Positions 1-7,961 of a stretch of DNA of 64,000 nucleotides are shown in pieces (within the stretch, counting starts at the first letter, position 1; the number at the start of each line of letters is the position of its first letter). The notes under the pieces were generated by a model. It made no database searches. It was not told the origin of the DNA and saw only the letters and a list, made by a program, of their open reading frames with translations. The position numbers and the translations under genes were made by a program. The DNA lies in contig DKGG01000019.1 in NCBI GenBank assembly GCA_002453155.1, forward strand, positions 38,124 through 102,123, in the 5' to 3' direction. The stretch is from Bdellovibrionaceae bacterium UBA6776. GTDB lineage: Bacteria > Bdellovibrionota > Bdellovibrionia > Bdellovibrionales > UBA1609.

Positions 1-492
1 ATGCTTTAAGCGCAAAGCAGCAAAACCATTCATGGCAATTCCAAGAACGGCCAGCCCCATCATTCCAGCGCCTTTGGGCTCTCCGGGATCCCAAATGCGA
101 GGGATGGCTTCCCAAAGGACGATGGCAGATCCAAGGGTGATCACCACGCCAGAAATTACAGAAGACAAAAGCGAAAGCCGCTTCATGCCGTAGGAAAATT
201 GGGCTGTGGGACCGCCGGCGGCTTTTTTCTCAAGGAAGTAGGCGAAGCCTAAGCTGATGGTGTCGCCCGCATCGTGAACTGCGTCGGACAGTACGGCCAC
301 ACTTTGGGTAAGAAGTCCGCCCACAATTTCAATGATGGTGAAGCTCAAATTTAACAGAAAGGCCCAGCCAATATTTTTAAGGCTTTGTCCTTTGCATCCG
401 CCCAAATGGTGCATGTGGTGGTGCCCATGATCCAAAGCGGAATGAGAATGTCCGTGGCTGTGGGAGTGATCGTGAGAGTGTTTCTTTTTCAA
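1..492 (-). CDS. Cation diffusion facilitator (zinc/cobalt efflux), N-terminal part only
   Basis: This is the N-terminal part (about 164 residues) of an inner-membrane cation/proton antiporter of the CDF family; the rest lies beyond base 1. The visible protein starts with a His/Ser/Asp-rich tail (residues 4-30, with runs such as HSHDHSHSHGHSHS) that is typical of CzcD/ZitB-type zinc exporters. Hydrophobic helices follow, and TM2 carries the family motif SDAVHDAGD, whose Asp and His residues bind the transported metal. The start is taken as TTG at 492 because an in-frame stop sits only two codons upstream (496-498) and AAAGG lies about 10 nt before it. Zinc or a similar divalent metal is inferred from the family; the exact substrate cannot be read here. 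Confidence 0.9.
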   Translation of the reverse strand, partial: MKKKHSHDHSHSHGHSHSALDHGHHHMHHLGGCKGQSLKNIGWAFLLNLSFTIIEIVGGLLTQSVAVLSDAVHDAGDTISLGFAYFLEKKAAGGPTAQFSYGMKRLSLLSSVISGVVITLGSAIVLWEAIPRIWDPGEPKGAGMMGLAVLGIAMNGFAALRLKH

Positions 493-575
493 GCCTCAGA
501 GACCTTTCATGGTGAGTGAGGGTTCATCTAAGCATTGATTTTTGGGAAGGACAAGCAGGGCTTGTCCCAGTCCCT

Positions 576-1163
576 TTAGGGTGCGCTTTGTTGGGGCAAA
601 TGACGCTGATAGAGAGTGCAAAAAATGCGTGTGTCCTCGGGTTCTGAAGAATATTTGTAATCCCACTCGGAAAGGAGCCAGGCCTGTGCTCCAGAGGTTT
701 TGATCCAATAGGTGATATTTACGGTTTCTGAGGGCAGAAAAATCTTTTGGAAGTTTTGGGTGGTTACCACCTCATGTTTTCGGGTGCTGCGTTTGCTCAT
801 GTAGGCATCGAGTTCTTCGAAGCTCATCTTTTCGTAAGGGCTTTTACTTCCGAAAAAAGTAAAAAGACCTGAGAAAAGCATGGGGGCGTTCTGTGTGAAT
901 ATTATGGCTCCATAGTGTTCGTGTTCGGGGTCGAACCCCCTTCGCACATGGTAGCAACTGCCAGTGTAGCCGACGGTGGATAAGCTGGGTTCAAAGAGGG
1001 CGGATTGAAACTCGGTTAAAATTTGTTCCATCGTGTGTGTGCAGCCGCGGTCGCAAAGTTCTTCGGGATTCTCGATGGCGAAAGAGGGGGGTGAGTAGCT
1101 GAGAAGAACAAAGGAAAGGCCGCTCAAAGAGAAAATTGAAAAGATCTTTAAAACTTGAGGCAT
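576..1163 (-). CDS. Exported protein of unknown function
   Basis: A 195-residue protein with a clear signal peptide: a hydrophobic stretch at residues 9-22, then SPPSFA followed by IENPEE, suggesting cleavage near residue 29. The mature part has Cys residues in CDRGC (about 37-41), SCYHVRR and IFCTLYQ, compatible with periplasmic disulfides. No known domain is recognised. The ATG at 1163 is supported by AAGGAG about 6 nt upstream. It lies 83 nt upstream of the cation efflux gene on the same strand and may be cotranscribed with it, but nothing in the sequence links their functions. Confidence 0.7.
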   Translation of the reverse strand: MPQVLKIFSIFSLSGLSFVLLSYSPPSFAIENPEELCDRGCTHTMEQILTEFQSALFEPSLSTVGYTGSCYHVRRGFDPEHEHYGAIIFTQNAPMLFSGLFTFFGSKSPYEKMSFEELDAYMSKRSTRKHEVVTTQNFQKIFLPSETVNITYWIKTSGAQAWLLSEWDYKYSSEPEDTRIFCTLYQRHLPQQSAP

Positions 1164-1281
1164 GAAAGCTCCTTAATTTGCAGAGTGGTCTGCTTAAAAG
1201 ATCATCACACTCCAGTTGGTTTTGTCATCGGCCCCCAAAGTCGAGCTTTTAAATAGGGAAGGTCTTCGCTACAGTGTTTCG

Positions 1282-2310
1282 ATGTTTAAGTGTTTGTTAT
1301 TTGGACTTCTTGCAAGTGCGATGGCTGTTCTGGGAGGATGCAATACAATGAGACATTCTGGACCTATGTCAGACCATTTTGACGGCGAAAAATTTTTTAA
1401 CCCCGGTCACCGCAGCCACAAAAGTTTTTTGGACGTTTTGAAATGGAAGCTGACCGAAACTTCGGTTCCATGGCCAGAGGAGATTTCTCTCACATCTGCG
1501 CCGTGGGAAAATAAAAAAGTGTCGCCAGGAAAAGTGCGAGTCACTTATGTGAATCACGCAAGCATTTTGATTCAAAGTTCGACTCAAACGATTTTAACCG
1601 ATCCTGTTTATTCGAAGCGCGTAAGTCCTTTGAGTTGGGCCGGGCCAAAACGCCGGAAACTTCCAGGAATTCCTTTTGAAAATTTGCCGCCGATAGATGT
1701 GGTTTTGATCAGTCACAATCATTATGATCACATGGACAAAGAAACTTTAAGACGTTTGCAAGAGCGCGGCAACCCGTTGGTTCTGGCGCCCCTTGGAGAC
1801 TGTAGGGTTTTGGAAGACATTTCGGGCCTTCGCTGTGAGGAGCTGGACTGGTGGCAGAAGAGGGCGGTAGATGAAGTTCAAATCGAATTCTGCCCCGCTC
1901 AACATTGGTCGGCGCGAGGGATGTTTGATCGCAATGAAAGTTTGTGGGGATCTTATGCTCTACAGGTGGAGGGAAAAACAATCTACTTTGCGGGTGACAC
2001 TGGCTTTGGGAATCATTTTGAAGCCATTGCGAAGAGGTATCCTCAAGTGGATTTGGCTTTGCTTCCCATCGGGGCTTATGCGCCCAGATGGTTTATGAAG
2101 GATCATCATTTGAATCCCGAAGAGGCGGTGAAGGCCCATCAGGTGTTAGGGGCGAAAAAGTCTTTGGGAATTCACTTTGGGACGTTTAAATTGACAGATG
2201 AAGCCTATGAGGAGCCCGCTCAAAGATTGAGTGAGGAGTTGGAGCGTTTGAAAATTTCAAAGGAAGAATTTCTTGCAAAGGACAACGGCTTTGATCTGTG
2301 GTTGGAATGA
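1282..2310 (+). CDS. Lipoprotein metallo-beta-lactamase-fold hydrolase (UlaG/NAPE-PLD-like)
   Basis: A 342-residue metal-dependent hydrolase of the beta-lactamase superfamily. The zinc motif HNHYDHMD (the HxHxDH signature) lies near residue 145, followed by later metal ligands in PAQHWS, FAGDTGFG and GIHFGTF. The spacing and the phrase WGSYALQVEGKTIYFAGDTG match the branch that contains N-acyl-phosphatidylethanolamine phospholipase D and UlaG-like proteins. The N-terminus is a lipoprotein signal with lipobox LGGC, so the enzyme is probably anchored in the periplasm. The start is ATG at 1282, which places the signal peptide at the very N-terminus; an upstream in-frame TTG at 1216 would add 22 polar residues. 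The substrate is unknown, though phospholipid-derived substrates are a family-based possibility. Confidence 0.85.
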   Translation: MFKCLLFGLLASAMAVLGGCNTMRHSGPMSDHFDGEKFFNPGHRSHKSFLDVLKWKLTETSVPWPEEISLTSAPWENKKVSPGKVRVTYVNHASILIQSSTQTILTDPVYSKRVSPLSWAGPKRRKLPGIPFENLPPIDVVLISHNHYDHMDKETLRRLQERGNPLVLAPLGDCRVLEDISGLRCEELDWWQKRAVDEVQIEFCPAQHWSARGMFDRNESLWGSYALQVEGKTIYFAGDTGFGNHFEAIAKRYPQVDLALLPIGAYAPRWFMKDHHLNPEEAVKAHQVLGAKKSLGIHFGTFKLTDEAYEEPAQRLSEELERLKISKEEFLAKDNGFDLWLE

Positions 2311-2329
2311 CTTTTTTTGAGGGAAGGGT

Positions 2330-2797
2330 TTGAAATTGAGTTTAAAGAAGCATTCGAAATTTATTGAAAAGGGTCTTCATTTTCAGTGTCAGGGATCGGG
2401 CAAGTGCTGTGTTTCGCGGGGGGAGTACGGAGAGGTGTACTTGACCCGAGAGGACCGCAAGAAGATGGCGGAACATTTGGGTTTGAGTGTGGGGGAGTTT
2501 AAAAAGAAGTACTGTGCCGGCGCCGATGGGGTGTGGGGATTGATTCAGCCCGAAGGTTTGGAAGATTGCATTTTTTTAAAGGACAAGCGCTGTCAGGTGT
2601 ATGAGGCCCGTCCCACCCAATGTCGTACTTGGCCCTTTTGGCCCGAGAACATGAATGCAAAGGCCTGGAAAAAGGAAGTGGTCGCCTTTTGCCCGGGTGC
2701 TCAAGTGACCACGAAAAAAAGTTTGCGATCGTCTAAGGAAATTGAAAAAGAACTGTCCGATCAGATCCGCGCCGAAAAAGAAATTTTCGAAAGCTGA
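2330..2797 (+). CDS. YkgJ-family cysteine-cluster protein
   Basis: A 155-residue cytosolic protein of the YkgJ / zinc- or iron-chelating cysteine-cluster family (Pfam CxxCxxCC type). Visible ligands are the early CQGSGKCC cluster (residues 20-27), CIFLKDKRCQVYEARPTQC (about 79-97) and a final Cys in AFCPG. Such proteins are thought to bind an Fe-S cluster or zinc; the function of most members is not established. The TTG start at 2330 is preceded by GAGGGAAG at a suitable distance. It begins 20 nt after the metallo-hydrolase gene, so the two are probably cotranscribed. Confidence 0.8.
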   Translation: MKLSLKKHSKFIEKGLHFQCQGSGKCCVSRGEYGEVYLTREDRKKMAEHLGLSVGEFKKKYCAGADGVWGLIQPEGLEDCIFLKDKRCQVYEARPTQCRTWPFWPENMNAKAWKKEVVAFCPGAQVTTKKSLRSSKEIEKELSDQIRAEKEIFES

Positions 2798-3003
2798 TTT
2801 TTTTCTTTAGAAAAACCACGTCCTGTTTTCTTGAGGTTTGCTCAATGAGGTCTCTGGAGTTGAGCAATGAGCAACATTTAAAAAGTTTCATTTTTCCAGG
2901 CGCCTATAAATAAAAAGGGGTGACCGTCTCCATGGAAAGAGAATGAAGTTAAAAGATTGATGGTAATTGATTCGCACTGGTTGTGTGAAACTAAGGAAAA
3001 TGA

Positions 3004-3812
3004 GTGTTCGAATCCATTTTTGGAATGAGCGTTATGATTGGGCCGGCCTTGGGTCCGGTCCTCGGCGGATACCTCACCGATGAGTACGGCTGGAGAAGTA
3101 TTTTCAACATCAATCTTCCGCTGGGTTTGTTGGCCCTTTTTATTGGGCTTGCAGTGATTCAAAATCGCGAAAAATCTGAGGAAGAAATAAAACACGAAAG
3201 CAAAAACCGATCTTTAGATGTGGTGGGGTTGGCGCTTTTGATCCTGGGAGTGGGATGTCTTCAGTTTGTTCTTGAGCGGGGAGAAGCGGATGATTGGTTT
3301 TCCTCAACCACCATTTTGATCAACTCAGCCATTGCCGTGGTGTGTTTGCCCAGTTTTATCTGGTGGGAGTTGAAGGCGAAGAATCCCATCTTCAATGTTC
3401 GACTCTTTAAAGAGGCCATTGTGGTCAGTGGAGTGGGCCTTATGGGATTTTTAGGCTTCTTTTTGTACGCCCTGGTGTTTTTACTGCCCGTGTTTGTTCA
3501 AAGAACCTATGGATTCACGGCCACTCAAACGGGACTGTTGTTTATTCCAGGTTCGGTTTTAACCGCCATGATGATGCCGGTGGTGGGAAAGCTTATGGGT
3601 ATTCCTTAAAAATGAAAATGCCCTCCACCACAGGGATGATGACGGGTGGAGAAGGGGCATTGAAGATTTTAGGTTGGAAGATTCAGTCCCAGGTTTTTAT
3701 GCTCAGTTTTAATCAATTGATGTGGACCATGATGATTATTATGGGCCTGTCTTTTGTCCCCCTGTACTTCCTTCAGTTTAAGAGGAAGGTGGAGATGGTG
3801 GACTCCCATTGA
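3004..3812 (+). pseudogene. Remnant of a DHA2-type MFS drug efflux transporter (EmrB/QacA-like)
   Basis: Two out-of-frame blocks together resemble parts of a 14-helix MFS exporter. The first (3004-3609) begins in mid-protein with FGMSVMIGPALGPVLGGYL, the conserved helix-5 motif C of DHA2 pumps, and runs through GWRSIFNINLPLG and several helices to VVGKLMG, then stops. The second (3612-3812), shifted by two bases, carries what looks like the last transmembrane helix and tail (MWTMMIIMGLSFVPLYFLQF). The first four helices are missing, with a stop codon directly before 3004, and roughly a hundred residues are missing between the blocks. No intact transporter can be made. Bases 2798-3003 upstream hold no recognisable transporter code, only a short inverted repeat TTGCTCAA/TTGAGCAA (2838-2845, 2860-2867). 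Confidence 0.85.
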
Positions 3813-3835
3813 CCCGAGGTTTTTCTGTGTGAGGG

Positions 3836-3864
3836 TTGACTTCAATCTTGGGGGCGCGTAGGGT
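3836..3864 (+). promoter_or_regulatory. Probable promoter of tRNA-fMet
   Basis: A TTGACT box at 3836-3841, a 17-nt spacer and TAGGGT at 3859-3864 lie 22 nt before the mature tRNA start. The -35 box is near consensus and the -10 box keeps the key first, second and sixth bases. The position fits a short 5' leader. Confidence 0.5.
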
Positions 3865-3886
3865 AGTTTTTCTGTTCGATCCATGT

Positions 3887-3963
<77 letters not shown>

Positions 3964-4090
3964 ATTTCTTTCTGAAAATTTTTAAAGTGTTCAAGGCTTC
4001 ATGTTGGAGCACAGCAAATAACGGCTTCATGGACATTCATTAAGCCCTGAGATAGGAAGACATCTTTCCATTCACGGGCGAGGGTTTTTG

Positions 4091-4396
4091 ATGAAGGTTT
4101 TGATTGCTTTGATTTTTATGGCTTCTCCAATTTTTACATTTGCGGAAAGGGAGTCGGAGGCGAAGCCCTTTCAGCTTCCTGACTTTTCTCATTTGGCAAA
4201 AACCAAGACCAATTCAAAGGTGAAGTTTTCTGCAACATGCAAAATGCCGGATGGTCGCGAACTGAAAAGTTCAGATCCAGAATATCAGACCTGCATGAGC
4301 ATGGTTCAAAGATCTGCAGTCAACAGATCTAACGGCGAATCCAATGTGGATACCAACGAAAACAAACAGGGTGTCTCTCTGAAATTTGGAAATTGA
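4091..4396 (+). CDS. Small exported protein of unknown function
   Basis: A 101-residue protein with a signal peptide (MKVLIALIFMASPIFTFA, cleavage likely after FAE or nearby). The mature part contains CKMPDGRELKSSDPEYQTC, two Cys residues that could form a disulfide. No known family is recognised. The ATG at 4091 has GAGGG about 7 nt upstream. It is the first of three consecutive small secreted-protein genes (to 5325) on the same strand. Confidence 0.65.
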   Translation: MKVLIALIFMASPIFTFAERESEAKPFQLPDFSHLAKTKTNSKVKFSATCKMPDGRELKSSDPEYQTCMSMVQRSAVNRSNGESNVDTNENKQGVSLKFGN

Positions 4397-4437
4397 TGAG
4401 TTCTTTGAAATTTAGATTTTAACAATAAGGGGGAAAT

Positions 4438-4809
4438 GTGAAATCAGTTTTAAGTGCAATCGCGATCGTTGCGACAATTGGTATGGGATCAATGGCAAAG
4501 GCCGCCCAAGAAGCTCAACTTCGGTGCGTGTCTGAATCCGGAGGGACGGTGATTGCGAAATCTTCAAATTTTGAGGCCTTCCTTGAAGATTGCAAGACCG
4601 CAGTGGCGCAAGGTGATTTGTGTTTTCACGGAGAGCGCGAGGATGTTTTATCTTTGCTCGAGGAAATCAGCAGTTTTGAAATTTTGGGTTCCAGCCATGA
4701 AATGGGTAACATTTGGTACTTTGGCAAAGATCAGGTGAAGTATGAAGTCTATAATTACCTCGACCAGAGCCAGTCTGTTGAAAGACATATTTCTCGCTGC
4801 CCCAATTGA
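4438..4809 (+). CDS. Small exported protein of unknown function
   Basis: A 123-residue protein with a signal peptide (residues 1-22, ending SMAKAA). The mature region has Cys residues in LRCVSES, EDCKTA, DLCFHGERED and SRCPN, suggesting a disulfide-stabilised periplasmic or secreted domain. The GTG start at 4438 has a strong AAGGGGG at 4427-4433; the ATG two bases earlier would run straight into a stop. It lies 41 nt after the preceding secreted-protein gene and 3 nt before the next. Function unknown. Confidence 0.65.
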   Translation: MKSVLSAIAIVATIGMGSMAKAAQEAQLRCVSESGGTVIAKSSNFEAFLEDCKTAVAQGDLCFHGEREDVLSLLEEISSFEILGSSHEMGNIWYFGKDQVKYEVYNYLDQSQSVERHISRCPN

Positions 4810-4812
4810 TCG

Positions 4813-5325
4813 ATGAAAAAAAGTCTTTTGCTTCTTCCGATCCTATTGCTTCTTTCAGAGTCGCTCTTTGCGAAAACTCAAGGCTTTTTCGAAGAAGCAA
4901 AGACCGTGGTTCGGGTTTCAGGGGTAGATTCGGACGTTCAAAGATTGTTTGAATCTTTGAACGTGGAATCAAAATCCATTGGGAACACCCTTCAAAAATC
5001 ATTCGCCATTTCTGCCGTGGGAGAAGACGACGCTTTTCGCATCGAGTGCAGTTGGTCCATTGAAGAGGTCAGCGCCAGGTATTGCACTCTGACGTTTTAT
5101 CCTTGGAAGTTCTATCCAGTGGATGTGATTATCCGTCGGGAGGCCCAGTCCATTTTTTTGCAATCCATCCATCCTCTTGTGGCCGAGGAAATTGCCAGAA
5201 AATTTTTTGAGCCCGAAGAAGGACTCATTTATTTTCAATCAGAGGATGGCTGGCTGAAAATTTGGTCGACCCAAAATCCCCAAGGCGAAATCGACCAGTT
5301 CCGCATCCGATTTAATTCCAATTAG
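4813..5325 (+). CDS. Exported protein of unknown function
   Basis: A 170-residue protein with a classical signal peptide (MKKSLLLLPILLLLSESLFA followed by KTQG). The mature part is mixed alpha/beta in character and has two Cys residues (about 78 and 88). No known domain is recognised. The ATG lies 3 nt after the stop of the previous small secreted-protein gene with little Shine-Dalgarno sequence of its own, which suggests translational coupling. It converges on the receiver-domain gene at 5533; the gap holds a 37-bp palindrome. Confidence 0.65.
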   Translation: MKKSLLLLPILLLLSESLFAKTQGFFEEAKTVVRVSGVDSDVQRLFESLNVESKSIGNTLQKSFAISAVGEDDAFRIECSWSIEEVSARYCTLTFYPWKFYPVDVIIRREAQSIFLQSIHPLVAEEIARKFFEPEEGLIYFQSEDGWLKIWSTQNPQGEIDQFRIRFNSN

Positions 5326-5381
5326 AACTTTAAGGGGCACCTTGCACCTAAGCCCACCCCAAAGCGTTTTCGCCCATAAGG

Positions 5382-5458
5382 CTTCGCCAAAAGGTACCTG
5401 CTTCCTTTTCCGATATGCGGTGCATATCGGAAAAGGAAGCAGGTACCTTTTGGCGAAG
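5382..5458. repeat. Perfect 37-bp palindrome in a convergent gap
   Basis: Arms 5382-5418 and 5422-5458 are perfectly complementary over 37 bp around a 3-nt spacer (GGT). Each arm contains GGTACCTGCTTCC. There is no T tract after either arm, so it is not a standard intrinsic terminator, although the transcript would form a very stable hairpin. A 17-nt piece of the arm recurs with one mismatch at 63982-63998, so it belongs to a dispersed repeat. The rest of the gap (5326-5532) holds a short hairpin GGGCGT/ACGCCC at 5499-5514 and nothing else seen. Confidence 0.9.
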
Positions 5459-5532
5459 ACGCAGATGGGATCTGGGGAGGGCACGTCTTTTGGTGAAAGG
5501 GCGTGGAGACGCCCGGTAAGGTGGTGGAATAA

Positions 5533-5913
5533 TTAGCTGGCGGTTTTTTGGCAAATCAGGTCGATCAGGCGAAGGCGATCTACGGGTTTTGCCAGGGTGG
5601 CCACGGCTCCCATCTTCACAAGTTCTTCTTCGGTGTAGTCAGAAAATCCCGACACAAAAATCACAGGCACGTTGGAATTCATGGATCGTAGTTCTCGCAA
5701 AAGTTCTGTGCCATCTCGGTGAGGCATGCGGATGTCTGAAACGATAAAATCCACATTGTTGTTTTTCACAACCTCTAAAGCGTCTTGAACGTTAGTGGCC
5801 GTCAATGTGGAAAATCCGACGTCTTCCAAGTAGAAGGCGGTGATTTCAATCAAATCTTCTTCGTCATCCACGATAAGCACGATTTTTTCATTTTTGTTTT
5901 TTAAGTTTTTCAT
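5533..5913 (-). CDS. Single-domain response regulator (CheY-like receiver)
   Basis: A 126-residue stand-alone receiver domain. The acidic pair is in VDDEED (about 16-21), the phospho-acceptor Asp lies in FIVSDIRMP (about 60), the switch Thr/Ser in PVIFVSGFS and the conserved Lys in ATLAKPV (about 109). There is no output domain, so it presumably acts by protein-protein contact or in a phosphorelay. Its start is 3 nt after the stop of the histidine kinase gene, which marks that kinase as its likely partner. Confidence 0.93.
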   Translation of the reverse strand: MKNLKNKNEKIVLIVDDEEDLIEITAFYLEDVGFSTLTATNVQDALEVVKNNNVDFIVSDIRMPHRDGTELLRELRSMNSNVPVIFVSGFSDYTEEELVKMGAVATLAKPVDRLRLIDLICQKTAS

Positions 5914-5916
5914 ATC

Positions 5917-7146
5917 TTAGGCGGCCTTTCTCATGCTTTCACTGAGTTTGAATCGAAGAATAAATTGGGTATTTTCAGAGTTAGGGTTGAGTTCAAGATC
6001 TCCTTTGTGTTCAAGCATCAAGCTGTGTGAAATGCTTAAACCGAGACCCGTACCCTTGCCCACGGGTTTAGTGGTGAAGAAGGGATCAAAGATGCGTCCG
6101 TGGATTTCTTTGGGAAGTCCATGTCCGCTGTCTGTGAAAAGGAGCTCTGCTTTGTGGTTGGAAATTCTGTACTGAACGCGTATCCAGCGTTCCTCCAACC
6201 CCTGGATGGCATCCACCGAGTTCGAAGCCAAGTTAAAAAGAATTTGTGAAATCTGAACTTCCCGGCAATCCACAAAAATGGGCTCCTTGGGACGGACATG
6301 TTCAAACTTAATCCCTTTTGTTTTCAATTTCTCTTCAAGAAGAGCAAAAGACTCGTCCACAATGATTCTTAAATCTGTAGAAACAAACGGGGTCTTGGAA
6401 TCGTCTCGAGAAAACTTTCGAAGTCCTGCAATGATTTGAACAATACGTCCGACGATTTGGTTCATTTTTGAAGTGAGGCGATCAAACTCCTCTGGAGTGA
6501 GCTGGCCCTTGCTTTGGAGAAAGCGCATTTTATCTAGAAAGCCTTGGAAGATCGCAAGAGGGTTGTTGATCTCGTGCGCAATACCGCCGGCCATCTCACC
6601 TAAAGAGGCCATGCGAGCAGAGTTCTCGGATTTCAAGCGCTGCAATTCCAATTCTGTTTCCATGGAGATCATGGCGCGAATGATGCCCACTGAGAGAGAG
6701 TGAATGGTTACAAGACCTGCAATCAATTGGGAGTGAAACTGCCAACGAAGATCAGTGATATTCCCCACCACCAAAGCCATTCCAATGATAAAGATGAAGT
6801 AGGCCACGGCCACGCGAAAGTTAAAGATGGCAAAGCCTGTAGCGCCTGCGAAGATGTAACAGCCAATCAGGTAGATGGGAGACATGCCACTCATGTAGGT
6901 TAAGTAGTAGTAGTGAGCGGCCATGATAAACGTCAGCACATAGCTGATGGTTTCCACATGCTTTTTAAACCAATCCACATGTCGACTGAGGATGTAAGTC
7001 AGAATGAGTGCGCCACCGATGGTAAAGCGTTGTGGAAGGGAATCGTACTCTTCGGGCATGGCGTATTTCATAAAAATCGACCATCCACAATAAAGAACGC
7101 CTGCAATCAAACACCAAATCTGGCTGAGGTAATCTCTTTTTTTCAA
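5917..7146 (-). CDS. Membrane sensor histidine kinase
   Basis: A 409-residue kinase. Residues 1-165 form about six transmembrane helices with no large periplasmic sensor, so the signal is probably sensed in the membrane. The dimerisation/phospho-acceptor domain reads MASLGEMAGGIAHEINNPLA (His near 190), of the HisKA group usual in hybrid and NtrB-like kinases. The ATP-binding domain shows an N box (LFNLASNSVDAI), a G1 box (DSGHGLP), an F box (FDPFFTTKP) and a G2 box (GKGTGLGLSIS). The partner is the receiver protein encoded immediately downstream. The stimulus cannot be inferred. Confidence 0.93.
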   Translation of the reverse strand: MKKRDYLSQIWCLIAGVLYCGWSIFMKYAMPEEYDSLPQRFTIGGALILTYILSRHVDWFKKHVETISYVLTFIMAAHYYYLTYMSGMSPIYLIGCYIFAGATGFAIFNFRVAVAYFIFIIGMALVVGNITDLRWQFHSQLIAGLVTIHSLSVGIIRAMISMETELELQRLKSENSARMASLGEMAGGIAHEINNPLAIFQGFLDKMRFLQSKGQLTPEEFDRLTSKMNQIVGRIVQIIAGLRKFSRDDSKTPFVSTDLRIIVDESFALLEEKLKTKGIKFEHVRPKEPIFVDCREVQISQILFNLASNSVDAIQGLEERWIRVQYRISNHKAELLFTDSGHGLPKEIHGRIFDPFFTTKPVGKGTGLGLSISHSLMLEHKGDLELNPNSENTQFILRFKLSESMRKAA

Positions 7147-7271
7147 GGTGCACTTATCTCCGTAAATACATTCAACTTTTATCTTATGTATTTATCGGAT
7201 CTGAGGGGAGGGTTCTCAAGGTTGGGCGAGAAATCTTGATTATTGTTAAATTCTAAATCTCAATATGGCGC

Positions 7272-7302
7272 AAAAAAAAGCCAGCCCTTTAGAGAGGCCG
7301 GC
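7272..7302 (-). terminator. Intrinsic terminator of the lipoprotein gene
   Basis: Read on the minus strand, GCCGGCC (7302-7296) pairs with GGCTGGC (7286-7280) with one central mismatch, and is followed directly by eight T residues (7279-7272). It lies 43 nt beyond the stop of the lipoprotein gene at 7345. Confidence 0.8.
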
Positions 7303-7344
7303 AACAAAAACAGCAACGGAAAATTTAAATAGTCTTAATAAAAC

Positions 7345-7803
7345 TTAGAGTCGGTTTATGAAAAAGGTCAGCTTATAGTCTGTTCGAATTCCAGCCCAAC
7401 CTCGGATAAGCAATCTTCCAGACATGTAGTCGTGGCAGTTCACATAAACAACAGGTGTATGGTCTTGGCGGGAAATAAGGTCGTGAAAGGTGCAAAGTGT
7501 GTGTTCGTAGGTTTGATGGGTCGTCGACTCATGGTTCATGTGGAGTCGGAAGCTTCCGTCCGATTTGGATTCGCCTCGCAAAAGGGTTTCACTGTTCTTC
7601 CAGTCCACCAGGCTTACAAATTGGTTGGCGATCTTGAAGATCATCGTTTTTCGAGCCCCGATCAATTCCTCAGGTGACAGGTTGAGATAGAATTCCTGGG
7701 TGGCTTTAAAGCGATCTTCCGCGGTTTCTTGGTCCGCGATCGCTTGGCAGCCCCACTGGATGAGGGTGAGTGAAAAGGCAAGCAGAGTAAAAAACTTTTT
7801 CAT
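7345..7803 (-). CDS. Putative lipoprotein of unknown function
   Basis: A 152-residue protein with a lipoprotein-like signal: MKKFFTLLAFSLTLIQWGC, where Cys19 would be lipidated; the lipobox IQWGC is slightly off consensus. The mature part has two further Cys residues (LCTFHD, VNCHDY) and no recognised domain. Just upstream of its ribosome-binding site (GAGCC/GGAG region) lies an inverted repeat TGATAGAG/CTCTATCA (7815-7822, 7843-7850) that could be an operator. It has its own terminator, so it is probably a single-gene unit. Confidence 0.65.
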   Translation of the reverse strand: MKKFFTLLAFSLTLIQWGCQAIADQETAEDRFKATQEFYLNLSPEELIGARKTMIFKIANQFVSLVDWKNSETLLRGESKSDGSFRLHMNHESTTHQTYEHTLCTFHDLISRQDHTPVVYVNCHDYMSGRLLIRGWAGIRTDYKLTFFINRL

Positions 7804-7961
7804 AACGGGGCTCCTGATAGAGATCTGATGTAGTTGTCAGCGCTCTATCAAGCAAGTTTTGTTCCCGCGGAAGGCAAAAAAATGAGAGGAATAGGGCCGT
7901 TTCTATGGAATTAATTCACGGTTGTTTAAAGGGGGCGAAATCCTCAACTCAGAAGTGAGTC

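Noticed and set aside
5382..5458. Intrinsic terminator
   Set aside because: The hairpin is far longer than a usual terminator and no T tract follows either arm; listed as a repeat instead.
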